Below are positions 34,021-45,831 of a stretch of DNA of 64,000 nt, one piece after another; positions within the stretch are counted from its first letter, which is position 1, and every line of letters starts with the position of its first letter. Under the pieces are notes generated by a model, which did no database searches, was not told where the DNA came from, and saw only the letters and a list, made by a program, of their open reading frames with translations. The translations under genes and the position numbers were made by a program. This DNA is from Eurosta solidaginis (taxonomy: Eukaryota; Arthropoda; Insecta; Diptera; Tephritidae), in NCBI RefSeq assembly GCF_040869045.1, contig NC_090319.1:240367832-240431831 (forward strand). Reading direction: 5' to 3'.

Positions 34021-36280
34021 TAAATTTTTTTCTGGAGAACTTTTGCCTTTAAAATCAAAATAAATGCACCCTGGCTACATCATGCATCATGCTAAAATCA
34101 AATATACGACATAAAATAATGAAGTAAACCCCCCCCCCCTAAATCAGTCACTGGACATACATACATACATATATGTATATATATTTTTGTTTTAAAAAAA
34201 GGTGGACATTTTATATTCATGCTGTATTATGAAATCAAACAAAAGAATGCCCGAATGTTACTAACTTAAGCTCTCAAATTTAGTTACAAAATTTTTTGGA
34301 AATATCTCGCTTTTTTACATAAGGGTCATGTCACTGCAGTAGAGATGATATATAAACAAGTTTTTTATTTGGGGCTATGTCACTTGGGTGTATGTTATTC
34401 TACCAGTTATTTATAAGAATATGTCCTGACTATATAATGCAAATACTACAATGTTTCAAATAATGCAACAACGAAAATGCCTTAGCACCCTAAATTTTTA
34501 AATCAAGAAAATCTCAACACGTTATCTTCAAAGAAGTTGTATTTTTTCACTCAACTCCTCAATCATTTTGTTAAATCAAGAACGCGGATAACTTTTCTTG
34601 GTAGCATAGCCTTTAACATATTTACCGTTGCTTAGCATGCTTCTTCTGAAATTATAATTCAACGGTTTTAGTTATACGCACAATCCTTAAATAAAATTCT
34701 GTTAATAAAAACAAATCGGAGCACGTATGGAAAAAAGTAAATTGAAAATGTCCATGCATCTAAAGGCAACTATTGAAAAATAGTTTTCGCTAGGTATATA
34801 TCTAAAAAATAAGCTGTTCCTAAAGTTAATTCGTGTTAAGTGTACCTAGTAAGAATAAAGGTTCCTACATTAATTGATTATTTAAAGAGTTTCTAGTCTC
34901 AGGAAGTTCATACTTACTTCCTAATCACTTCTAATCTGTGCGCAGTAACTAACCTATTCAGTTATATCATTTTCATATCTTTGAACGATTTGCGAAACCT
35001 CCCCCCCTACCGATTAAAAAAGCCTCTATCTGCTGCATTTAAATTTAACAAGAGAGAGATAAACTTATTTTAGACCTTACTTTTAATAATTATAATAATA
35101 ATCAAGTTTATTTAAACTTGTTAATACTTCTATTTTTAGCGTTAGCCGTTTTATTCTTCTAAAATAATAATAAATAACCGCTATTTTACAATTTTTAAAT
35201 GGATATTGAAACATCGAATCTGTTGTATTGTTTATCTAGCTATATAATATTTGCCATTTTGTGCTACTCGAGGGGTTTTACTTTTTGTCTATAGATAATT
35301 TTGCCAAAACATCGACTATGTGCCAGCAGAAATTTACATAAAATAAGATTCATTAGTGTACCTCTAAAAAAATTTCTAAAAAAAACCAATTTGCCCAAAT
35401 TACAGGGTTAAAACAACTTAGAATACTTTTGATATATCTCGGAAGTCTCGAGTACCAGGATTTCAAGGATATGCAAACATTAGTATGGAATGGGGATAGA
35501 ATACTCATTTAAGTAAATTTTAGTATGATTTCAATAAGGGCTTCGCAATATATATATATATATATATATATATAAGTTGAATGGCAAAAAATGCTTTGGT
35601 ATTTGACGGTTTAGTTGTTTGGAATGGCGGGCTTCGAGGAGAAAACGCTCTGCTGAAAGGAGTTCCAATGATTCCGACTGAATAAGTTACAGGGCCAAAC
35701 AACGTCAAACATGAATACACACGTTTTTCACACGGACAATTAAAGGGAAGATTGAATGGCCCTCTCCGGAATATTTATGGTCTTGCAATCGACGTATATC
35801 GAAGGAGGTTTAATGATGAGCTGTAGGGAACTTACGTATATATGAACATGCATAATGATGCTTAGGGCTCGGCATACCCTCCGTGTTTATTATCATTATT
35901 GTAACAAAGGGAAAATTTGCTCAAGTCCCAGCTTTATATTTGCCTAAAAAGAGTCAGGAAAGCTTTCTACTGAAAGTCTAAATGAGGATAAAAATTGCTT
36001 CCCATTTAATTCTTACATAAGCCGATTTCAAATACAAATACAGACTTTGTATTCAAAACATCTAAATACACAAGGAATATATTTCATTTAAAGGGAACAA
36101 TTAGAAATTTATTTTAATACCCGCAGTTTCTGCACTTATGGCCTTTTTGTAATAATCTCATGATTTTGAGGGTACATTGACAAATCTGAAAAAAATATCC
36201 ATTGTGCATCAAAAAATTCGTTTACATTAAGCAGAGAATACCACAAACACCAAATAGGTCAGTAACTTTGTATCGTGCTT
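34021..36280. other. Intronic stretch with microsatellites only
   Basis: About 2.3 kb of AT-rich sequence. It contains a poly-C run (34126-34138), an ACAT/TATG tract (34156-34185) and a (TA)n tract (35549-35575). No transposon protein similarity is seen. It is a candidate for conserved regulatory DNA of the Ubx intron. Confidence 0.4.
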
Positions 36281-36527
36281 AACAACAGCTACAAGGGCTC
36301 AGTATATGTCGAATCTTGATAGATATTCTCACTGGACAAGGCCTTCCGTTGTAACATGTGTTTAAATAGGGCCCAGTCAGTGATAGTAGATGCAGGTAGT
36401 GAAGGTTGGAGGCAGCAAGTGGCATAACTCCTAGAAAGCTTCTAGTATTTGCCAACTTCTGGTAAGACTACCTACTCGTTCAGTCTATGTAAGGTCCTCA
36501 TGAGCCGGCCAGTTCAACCTAACCTAA
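36281..36527 (+). mobile_element. 3'-end fragment of a non-LTR retrotransposon
   Basis: It ends TCAGTCTATGTAAGGTCCTC, then GAGCCGGCCAGTTC and AACCTAACCTAACC, the same 3' end as the stubs at 42665 and (minus) 23890-23960. The sequence before it is too decayed for a protein assignment. The AACCTAACC tail is typical of some RNase H-bearing LINEs. Confidence 0.65.
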
Positions 36528-36599
36528 CCTGTAAATCATTGACAAATTTCATGGAATGAAGAGGAACATTAACAGTTATATGAATAAAATAGAAATAAA

Positions 36600-36900
36600 T
36601 ACTTATCACGATTTAGCTCCGAAAAGATTGAGGCCGAGCTCCTCTTCCAAGATGCGCCGTTCTAGTTTTAAATTTTCCTCAAGCCTGGTGGGACGGGGCC
36701 TACTACATGTTTTTTTATTACGAATAGCCTCTGCTAGGAAGATGAATTTTTACTGAGAAGCTTTTCATGGCAGAACTATACTCGGAGTGTTTTTCAATCA
36801 CTGCCGACGAGCGACCCGTCTTACAAACTATTTTTTCTAATTCAAAAACCCAAGACCGATGTCGTAAGTGAAGCACGCCATTACCACACCATGGCGGCCG
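36600..36900 (-). mobile_element. tRNA-derived SINE, diverged copy
   Basis: On the minus strand it shows the head GCGGCCGCCATGGTGTGGTA, the body words GTCGCTCGTCGGCAGTG and GCCATGAAAAGCTTCTCAG, and the end GGAAGAGGAGCTCGGCC. It is more diverged than the copies at 10996 and 22443, so older. Confidence 0.75.
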
Positions 36901-37103
36901 CAAAAGTTCAAAATTGTATAAGGGTTCAATAGTTGTTTCCATTGTTTTTGTATCTTTTTATTGTAAAATAAACCGAGTCGCCCATGAGGATGCTGAAATT
37001 TGTCAGCGAAACGTAAAACAAACATGTATGTATTTGCACTTCAAAATACATTAGATCGACAAACCTATAAAAATTTACGTGAAAAACTTAATTATGTATA
37101 TTT

Positions 37104-37640
37104 TGACGAATATTAGCAACACTAAGGGATATTATTAGCTCTAAGCCGATACGAAGCAGGGACTTGTATGTACATAAAAAAATCAATCATTATGTCTACA
37201 CATATACACGCCAGCAGCGGAGAGATGCTCACAAAGTATGCAATCATCAGCAAAGTATTTCTCACACATACACATGCATATATCTGAGATGCTCGCAAAA
37301 GTAGGCAATCATTTGTGCAAGTATCACTCATATCCACGTGCATATGAGAAGCTATATATAGCAGGTGAGCTTATAGCTGGTAAAGAAGTAGTAAATTCTA
37401 GAAACGCCTAGAAATATGCAAACGAGGAAACCGAAGAGTATAAAAGCAGCACCAACTGAGGCATGGGCAATCAGTTTGATTTAAGCAAGCTATTGGTTGT
37501 GAAGTATCAGTGTTATTGTAAAGTACATTAATAAAGGTCTTTTGGCATTATTGAATATTGGAGTTATTTATTCAACAATTTGGTGATCCGAACGTTAGTA
37601 GAAGGTTGGAAATAAGCGTAGTTTCCCTAAATTCGTTACA
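37104..37640 (+). mobile_element. Solo LTR, gypsy-like
   Basis: It starts TGACGAATATTAGCAA and ends AAATTCGTTACA, similar in reverse to the LTR at 47139-47747. It has a TATA-like GAGTATAAAAGC at 37437-37448 and an AATAAAGG polyadenylation signal at 37530-37537, in the right order for an LTR. No internal retroviral-type coding region adjoins either side, so it is a solo LTR formed by recombination. No clear target duplication is seen. Confidence 0.75.
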
Positions 37641-38018
37641 ACATTTTACTTACACAAAGAAAAAGGATTTATTTGTTTGATAATTTAATTACATAAAATA
37701 TCTAAGCCTTCAGCTGCAGCTCAAACTGATGATGTAGAGAAATTTTATATGTTAATGATAGTTTTTTCTTAAAACATAAATGTAGCTTGATACTTCTACG
37801 TAAAAATTTTGACGACTTTTAGCAGTTGTCGATCAAACTCAATAGTAATGCAAATTGTTCTCTGTAAGTTACAAGACCCGGCTCAAGCTCCAGCTAAAAG
37901 GACAGATATAAACATTTTGGGCGGAATTGGTCTATCTTTGGTTCAATAAGAACACCCCTTATTTTTGTAAACAAGACGCCAACATTTATTGTATCATGAA
38001 AAACTTCCCAGTCAAAAT

Positions 38019-38172
38019 GCATCTGCCTTGCAGGTGTCGTTCGGAGTCGGCATGAAACATGTTGGTCCAATTTGCAGGAAATATTAAATAATAGCAAAAC
38101 AAAAATTGGAAGAGAAGCTAGGCCTAAATCTCCTCTGAGGTAAATCGCTCCGAGCATTTCTTAATTTTTTTT
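38019..38172 (+). mobile_element. tRNA-derived SINE, 3' fragment
   Basis: It matches only the second half of the SINE: CATCTGCCTTGCAGGTGTCG, GGAGTCGGCATGAAACATG, TTGGAAGAGAAGCTAGGCC, then a T-rich end. The tRNA head is missing, as in a 5'-truncated insertion. Confidence 0.75.
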
Positions 38173-40905
38173 TATGTACATATAATACTCCTAAAAATTA
38201 TTGGCATCGTGGTCTTTAAATTATTTTTCTGTATTCAGGCTGTATAAAAAAATACATACAATTTTGTTTATGGGAATACGCTAACAATTTTTTTCCAAGA
38301 AACTTTGCTTTGTCCCTCATTTTTATCTATTCCATCAGTCGGCTACCAGTCCTAAACAAAAGTTTAAAAGTTTTGTTGACAGAGATGTACCTCAGATCTG
38401 TTAAAAAGGTCGTATCTTAACCAAGCCATAACCACAAAATGTTGACAAACTAGATTTGTATTGAATTCATTTTCTTTAACACTGGTTTCCTACAGGATAG
38501 GTTATTTCTTATATATTTTTTAAGGTTTTCGGATCTCTTGAGATATTTTGCAAATAAAACTAATTGTTTCACTTTATGGCTCAACGCTTCGCCGATTTTC
38601 CTTGGCTTCTTCAAAAGAGACTATATTTTTCCGGTTAATGAAAACACAAAAACAACTATTATGATTTAAAAATTAATTACAGAGAAACACACTCACATTT
38701 GACAATGAACATTAATTTAAAATTTTTACTTACCTACATTTAAAATACTTTAAAATTAAGGGCAAAATTAAAAATAGAAGTAAAGGACTTGGTAAACTAT
38801 ATTATAGAATGGATATGAAACTATGTTATTATTACCGATTTAAGTGCTCTGCACTTGTAACCAACTAAAAACAACTGGCTGCCTGAGATATGATAATCAT
38901 TTCTCTGAATTTTGACCTTTTAAGCAAAATGTCCGAGGTACAACCTTGTTACTTTACAACTTATCTTTAGGATAGGTCGCTAACTAGATATCTTCAATAG
39001 CATAGAATAAGTACAATATTGAATTTAAATTCATTTACCGCTCTATTCTGAGCATAACCGGTTACGTTACCAGCGGAGAGCTTCGCAATAATAAATAAAA
39101 TATAAATTTGAAAGAAATAATTTATAAAAAAGTGCTAATGTAATTTCGGAATACTTCTAAGCAAGTATGCAGGCAAAACTCTGTTCACAAAATATTTACA
39201 AAACGCATGCAATATTGACTAAATACGTAGTTACTTGCAAGAATTTATGAAAAAACCGTAACCATCAGGGTAGGTGGTAACATATCGTTACCCCTACTTG
39301 TTTAGTAAGATAGTTTATGAATAGAATATAGCACACATTTTGTATGTATTTTTGTACAAAATTTTATTCATATTTTAATTTTATTTCAATTGGGAAAGTA
39401 TCTTTTTGCAAAGTTACCGGTTACGCTCAGAATAAGGCCAATAGTCGTAAGCTTTTTTCCTGTTACCTATGAAAGGCATTTTAGATTTCGTCGCAAACAT
39501 TTTCAATAAACCTGTATTTGAATTTCATTTTTAATGATTTTTACTATACAATATAATTAATATAATTGCATAGTGCATATTTTGTTGCACCGTGTTTTTT
39601 TTTTTAATTTTTATTGCACACATGACGTAGTTTTATATGTGATTTGTTTCAATAATAAGTCGCCCCTCTTTATTATCTGGGTGTGAAAAAATATCTGGTA
39701 CAGGGTGAACATAAGTGGGTAAAAGTTAAAATGAATTGCACGTTGCTACTTATTAGAAACTTCTTATCTAAGATAAACATCTTCCTTTTAAACAAGATTA
39801 AATATCAAATATGAATGCATGCCTTATTGGAATATCAAAATAGAAACATAAGTAAATGATAAAGGCGATAATAACTGGTCTAACTGGAGAATACCTACAT
39901 TTTACCTGCGATTGTCATACCTGCCACAATTCTTAACAGTGCTCTGCTATTTAATAATTTAAGAGAAAGGCATACGCATGTATGAATGAATGTGTACATA
40001 TATATGTATATATATATATGAGAGCATATGAGAGTAGTTTGCAAGGTATCTTCTTTGTTGTGTTCTACGACAAGAATTATGAATGCGAATTTTAATAAAA
40101 TTGATTTATTGCCAGCCTATTAGGTTTCGAAATGCATAGATATTTTTCAAATGTTTATAGTATTAATAAATTTATTATTATATACATATATTTTCATTTA
40201 ATTTATATATTATATTTTTTCGAATCTCAATTATTTTCTAAGTTATATACGGATGTATATAGCGTTACCTTCACAAAGGCCCCAACCACCAAATTTATAT
40301 GTACCTATGTACAAATTTTGGAAAAGTGAAAAAATTTTGTTTGCACAATCGCTGTATATAAATATCTATGGATTTTATAGGGTGGCATAGCTCCATTATT
40401 ATTGGTACTGACACATTAAAATATTTAGTAAAGGTACAATATTTTAATATGGCATGCCAAAATCTACCAAAAACTTTCGTCAAAATAGTTGCTTAGAGAC
40501 ATTCTGAATTAAGGGAAATGTACATATGTATACATATGTATGTATATATGAGCAGATGATATTTCATTTGGTATCCATGAATATTCCATTTTCTAATAAT
40601 ACACGGAATAACGTCCCAATATAAGCTATTATCCGCAGAATTCGCTAAAATTCATAACAAAGCTTCCACTTTTGAAAAAAAAAAAAATCAATAGCTCCTA
40701 AGCCATCTAGGCTTCTTTCATATACATAAGCTGCGTACCAAACGCAATAGTTACAATTGAAAAGTCCCAAAATCCAAAAAATTTAATAAAAAGTATGTTT
40801 AATACAAATCTAAATTTTTAATGGGAATATAAATTAAGTTAGACGGATTTACTTTATACCTGTAATTTCAAAATCCGTAAAACTTCCAAGTGAATTTATT
40901 TTGTT
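38173..40905. other. Intronic stretch, no repeat recognised
   Basis: About 2.7 kb of AT-rich sequence with ATGT/TATA microsatellite-like runs near 39995-40020 and 40190-40220. No coding region is supported. CCGGTTAC words occur at 39056 and 39417 without clear meaning. Confidence 0.4.
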
Positions 40906-41357
40906 TTAACCCTTTCATGGACAAAACGGCAAATGCCGTCAAATTAGGTTAAAAATACAAGGGCATGACGGGATTTGCCGTCATGAACTATTTTAGGATA
41001 TGTAGCTCCCGCAGTCAATTCGATGTTAATTTACAGATTCGCAAAATAAATGTCCCTATAAATTCTATTCATCTGAAATCTATGTTATGCAGAAACAAAA
41101 TAACAGTTATTTTATGCAAACTTGAATTTGTACTTTTTCACAGAATCAATGCGGCATATCACGTCAGTTTTTAATGCATTCAGCGAGTTGCGTCCTACCA
41201 GAACGGTTTAGTTCTTCGGTGGGAAAAAAAATAAAATTTGTAACGTAAGTAGAGTGAAAATTATATGAAGAGGTGTGAATATCTACAAATAAAAATAAAA
41301 CTATAACCTACTAGTTGAGTTATAAAATAAGTCTGAGAACTGTGCGTTCTGTTTTAA

Positions 41358-42590
41358 TTGAAAAACATGGATGGATACAACAAACAACGAGATCGAATTC
41401 TTAAGCTTTTTGAAGAACTCGATTCTGATGCTGAATTTGAAGTTGATCCCCTCAGGGAAGACGGATGGTACAGCAACGACCGGGACTATGAGCCAAATAA
41501 GGAACACGAAAGATTTCGTGATTCAGACGACGAGTCCGATGAGGAAAATGTACCACAATGTAGCACACCGAGAGTTGCAGGTACGGATGATTTCGAAAAT
41601 GAAATCGGGCAGGATGATGTTGATTTGTATGTCCTCGATGACGCAGATGTAAATTCCGATGAGAGTTCAGATGATACCTCAGAAGAAGGCCCGAATCTTT
41701 GTGAGGCAGAGCCTAGCGTAGAGTGGTTTAAAAATAGCTGTGTTTTTCTTTACATCTATATACGTTTACGCTTAAACTTTATATGGACTGCTAAGCGACA
41801 AACTTTAAATACACCTCTGAAATTGCTACGCATAAAATTAGTGCTACTAAATTTTAATACGCATTATACTCAGATGTACATGAAATATGTGTCTATGTTT
41901 CACCCTCTGCACTAATTCTATGTATTTTATGCGCGTCCACTATTTATCACAACTGATTCAGCTATATGTTATATACAGATATACAATAGAGGGTTGTGTC
42001 TCCGCTTTTCGGTACACCCTGTGCTGTAGCTAGTTGTTTAACCATTGCCGCTAGATGGGTCTCCTAAGCATTATCTAAGCGAGGCTTTTTTCACGCGCAA
42101 ACGAAACGTATACGCGTGTAAAAAAAAACACGGCTAATGTTAGAGATATACCTCAATTCAATTTTGATTCTAGAAACTATGGGGGAAAATTAATGTTGAA
42201 GAAAACTGAACTCTCACTACTATTTTTGATCAGATAATGACGTCCGATATTATGCAAAAATTGGTTGATTCAACAAATACATGTGTCCAATCTTTCTGAA
42301 GCTGATCGTCCCCATACCAAATGCATGTTTTGCTGTTTTTTATCCTACTGATATTGAAGAACGGTGCAGGTTCCTAGGAGTGGTTTTGCTTCAGGGTCAA
42401 ATGAAGCTCCGAGAATTCGTGACTTATTTTCACGAGATCCTATGTATTTCTATCCTATATTTAGGCACACGATGATTGGTCGCAGCTTTTACGTTGCCTG
42501 AGTTGCTCTGAAGAAACTAGAGATGAAACCAAACTTAGAAAAATCAACCCATTACTGAAGTTTTTTCTGCCGCTTCTCGTTTCATAGCAA
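41358..42590 (+). pseudogene. piggyBac transposase remnant (N-terminal part)
   Basis: The frame opens at ATG 41358 or 41367 with an acidic N-terminus (RILKLFEELDSDAEFEVD, then RDSDDESDEENV and DADVNSDESSDDTSEEGP), typical of piggyBac proteins. After about 41740 it leaves the family. Similarity resumes near 42220-42270 (DQIMTSDIMQKLVDSTN), then TDIEERCRFLGVVLLQGQMK at 42350-42410, a frameshift, SRDPMYFYPIFRHTM at 42430-42475, a stop, and ETRDETKLRKINPLLKFF at 42515-42570. Everything after, including the catalytic core and the Cys-rich C-terminus, is missing. The protein is dead. Confidence 0.85.
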
Positions 42591-42649
42591 ATATATCATT
42601 AGCAATTAATAGGTAACGAAAAAAGTTTTACTTAAGGTATAACATAACA

Positions 42650-42702
42650 CTACGGACTCAATCAGTCTATGTGAGGTCCTCATGGACCGGCCAGTTCAAC
42701 CT
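42650..42702 (+). mobile_element. Dead-on-arrival LINE 3' stub inside piggyBac
   Basis: Only about 50 bp of the CAGTCTATGTGAGGTCCTC / CGGCCAGTTCAACCTAA 3' end is present. The words AAGGTATAACAT on the left (42634-42645) and AAGGTATAACAT on the right (42703-42714) form a 12-bp target duplication. Extreme 5' truncation like this is normal for target-primed reverse transcription. It dates the LINE insertion after the piggyBac insertion. Confidence 0.8.
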
Positions 42703-43344
42703 AAGGTATAACATGTGCAAATTGTCTAAAAATGGTAAAGAAACTTCCTACATATGCAAAACTTATCCCGCTAAGGTTTCTCTTTGCGTTGGAAAGTGTC
42801 CCGAAGAATATCATACATCTCAATATCTAATTAATAAATTTGTTTAAAATAAAATATGTGGTACATATAAAAAACTAATTCGGCATATCCCGTATTACCT
42901 TGATGAAAAGTATTTAACAAAACTATGGGAGGAAACGGCGTAAACCGTCAAGACGGGATTTACAGGTTTGCCCTATGTTATACAGTTTGTTCTATAAATG
43001 GGCCATGATGGAAATATCCGAAAAATTTAAATATATTTTTTATCAACGAATTTCAATATTTTAGTGACTTAAAATATTTTACTGAAATCCCGAAACGGTT
43101 ATCTCTATTGGATCTGATGATATAACAAGTGACACACGGAAACGTAACTCGAAAAACCGTTGTCCGTGAAAGGGTTAATATGGAACTCCTTATACAATAA
43201 TTTAGCTCAATATATATCAGGGGAGATTTAAACAAATCGTCTCCTATAATATGCAAAGTACTCCCCTTTGAATTTTGTCAAGAAGAAGGCGGGGATTGCT
43301 GAGAAGATTTTCAAATCTTGAAAATGCATGGATATGAATCCGAA

Positions 43345-43855
43345 ACCCTTAGTTGTTGTTGTTGTAGCAATGCTTCGCCCCACCTAATAGCCGCGACCGA
43401 TCACAAATTGTCATCAATATCCTCTAACGGGAGTCCAAGGAAACTTGCCGTTTCAACAGGGGTGGACCATAAGGAAAGGGGTGTTAGAGGCGTTGGTTCC
43501 ACATTACAATTAAAGAGATGGTTGGTGTCATGTGGGGACACATTGCAAGCGGGAAATACATTTTGTATGTCGGGGTTGATTCTGGATAGGTAAGAGTTTA
43601 ACCTGTTACAGTATCCAGAACGAAGTTGAGCAAAAGTGACACGCGTTTCCCTGGGGAGTATGCGTTCCTCTTCCGCGAGTTTTGGATACGTTTCTTTAAG
43701 TACTGGATTCACCGGGCAATTCCCGGCATAAAGGTCCGACGCCTGTTTATGGAGTTCACCAAGGACCTGCTTGTGTTTTTTCGCTTCATACGGCTGGGTT
43801 CTCAGGTGCCGTATTTCCTCAAAATGCTTACGGGGATGACTCCTTAAGCTCCTTA
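43345..43855 (-). mobile_element. Jockey-like non-LTR retrotransposon, C-terminal and 3' end
   Basis: The minus-strand frame is open over about 450 bp: QASDLYAGNCPVNPVLKE, then ILPRETRVTFAQLRSGYCNR, INPDIQNVFPACNVSPHD, HLFNC and LSLWSTPVETASFLGLP. This is the well-known end of jockey-clade ORF2 (LPR..R..LSQLRSG, then C..C...H....C). After the stop it runs to a CAACAACAACAA-type 3' tail at 43346-43362. One Cys of the usual CPxC pair is changed (FPACN). It is a 5'-truncated copy. Confidence 0.88.
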
Positions 43856-45294
43856 GTGTTTAAGGCAAGCACACTACGCCCATTTAAAGGCGATCGCTTC
43901 ATTTGTCAGTGATGATAGCATTATTTGATGTACGTCTTTATTACAACAAGACCACATGCAGAATAAACAGCGATTGTTATTAGAGTCTACTTAGTGAAAA
44001 TATCTTTTTTAACCAGCTACCAATTAACGAAATAATGATCCAGGTGTAATTCACGCTAGAAGAATACAAAATTTTAAAAGTATTTCGAAAAACATGTTCC
44101 ACTGTGCGGCGCACCGGGAGATACGCGTATCAAATGTGTTGTGTTCAATGTTCAGTATATGAAATGCAACAGTGTTTGACACGGGTCAGAAGCACATATG
44201 GTGTCACAATAATTTCATTACCTCATGCCCCCCTCAAGAGCTTAATGTTTTGGCTTGGTGTACATATTTATTCCACTGCAGCATTATTACTTATTTCACC
44301 ACTTCGAGAGGTATATGGCGGTCGTATCGGTCTGTATATTCATCTTGCGAGTTCTCGTTTTGGATGCCGCTGATTTGCATTCATATGCTTTGTTGCTGTT
44401 GCGTGTTTTATCAACTGATTGCTTACGTTTTTAGTCAGAGCCTCAAGACAAGTTTGGTAATTTTCGCATATAAATTTAAATTGTATATGCACTTTGATTC
44501 AATGATGATAAGTTGTTATTGTTTAGTCCAGTTTTTAAAATTTTTTATATCATAAGGTGATGAATTTAGTCTTTTAATATTTTTGTGTTTTTGTTTGTAT
44601 GTTGCACACAAAAAACAATTAAGTATGACAGGGGTAAATTTTCCCGAATCGTTTCATTAATTCTTCCACCTAGGTATATTCTCTTCAAATTGTGCAAAAG
44701 TTAATGTCCATCCCCACTAAAGTTTTAGTCAGTATGCTGTTTTACGGAGTCTTTTCTGCCGGTGTGTCGCCTTTCTCCGATTCAATTTTCCGCTCCTCAT
44801 CGGCGCTTTCTCATAGCTCAGTAACAATGTCAAAATAGCCCACTGCAACACAACTTGATTGAAGTTGTTACCCACGTGCCATTACAACGAAGTTTTTTTG
44901 CTAAAAAAAAGTTAAGAACCAAAAAATATTTAAAATTGCCACAAACATATGCAACTTAAACTGCTGTGATGAATTTTGGAAACAAATTTCTTAAATACAG
45001 GTCCCAAAGCTCTGCCACCAATAACAAAAGCAGAGTGTCAAATATTCCCCGTAGACTCACGTAGTAGTATATTAAGTATGTAGTACATTTATAAAAAAAA
45101 ATTTATACAAAATTTGGAAATGGCTACCCATATTTTGACAAAGCCTGTTTAAACAATACGGGAGACACGACTGTAAAACCAATTAAGGTATCATAACAAA
45201 ATTCGGACCATACAACTGTGTTCCAAATAAAAGCAGTGGCTTATGAAAATTTTAGTCATAATTTTCTTACACTTGTCATTTAAATTTGTCTGCC
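43856..45294. other. Intronic stretch, nothing recognised
   Basis: About 1.4 kb. Two overlapping frames at 44104-44373 and 44172-44555 are hydrophobic, cysteine- and tyrosine-rich and resemble no known protein; I take them as chance. Confidence 0.4.
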
Positions 45295-45790
45295 TTCTTC
45301 CTCTGCTTTCATAGGCTGGTTCCAATAGAAACACTTTCTTTGTCGGAGCGTCATCTTTCATTCGCATAACATGACCTAGCTAGCGCAGCCGCTGCGTTTT
45401 AATTCGACTATGTTGATGTCTTCGTTTAGGTCGAAAAAATCTTAAATCTTCTTCGCTACTCGCCATCGCCAACGCGTAGATATCCAAAAATCTTTCGAAG
45501 AACTTTTCTCTCGAACACTCCCAGCGCCGCTGCATCTGATGTTGTCATGGTCCATGCTTCTGCATCATATAGCAGGACGGGTTCGATAAGTGACTGGTAG
45601 AGTACGATTTTCGTTTGCCAAGAGAGGACTTTATTTTTCAATTGTCAATCCAAAGTAGCAATTATTGGCATGATTGATTCTTCGCTGGATTTCAGAGGTG
45701 ATGTTGTTGTTAGTGTTAGTTCTGGTTCTCAAATATACGAAGTCTTTTACTATTTCGAAATTATGGCTGCCAACAGTAGCGTGGTTGCCA
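45295..45790 (-). mobile_element. RTE-like reverse transcriptase, C-terminal fragment
   Basis: On the minus strand: VLSWQTKIVLYQSLIEPVLL, DAEAWTMTTSDAAALGVFER, KVLRKIFGYLRVGDGE, then after a frameshift QRLR.LGHVMRMKDDAPTKK near 45300-45390. This is the region after the RT palm in RTE/BovB-like and related elements. The usual LLYGAEAW motif reads LLYDAEAW. Frameshifts and truncation at both sides make it dead. It may be the same family as the endonuclease pieces at 6602 and 61975. Confidence 0.82.
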
Positions 45791-45831
45791 CGGCACATGT
45801 GTATATATGTAGTTGTAAGCAGTTGTTTTTA

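Larger units (their letters stand above)
40910..43174 (+). mobile_element. piggyBac-type DNA transposon, both ends and TTAA duplication present
   Basis: The left end CCCTTTCATGGACAA starts at 40910; the right end TTGTCCGTGAAAGGG stops at 43174. These are inverted repeats with one mismatch in 15. TTAA flanks both sides exactly (40906-40909 and 43175-43178), the diagnostic piggyBac target site. Inside each end are further mirrored motifs (GCAAATGCCGTC / GGCGTAAACCGTC; GACGGGATTT at both ends). The transposase inside is partly deleted, and a LINE stub has inserted at 42650. Confidence 0.9.

Noticed and set aside
44104..44555. Two overlapping cysteine-rich frames
   Set aside because: They lie in different frames of the same AT-rich segment and resemble no protein; chance is likelier.
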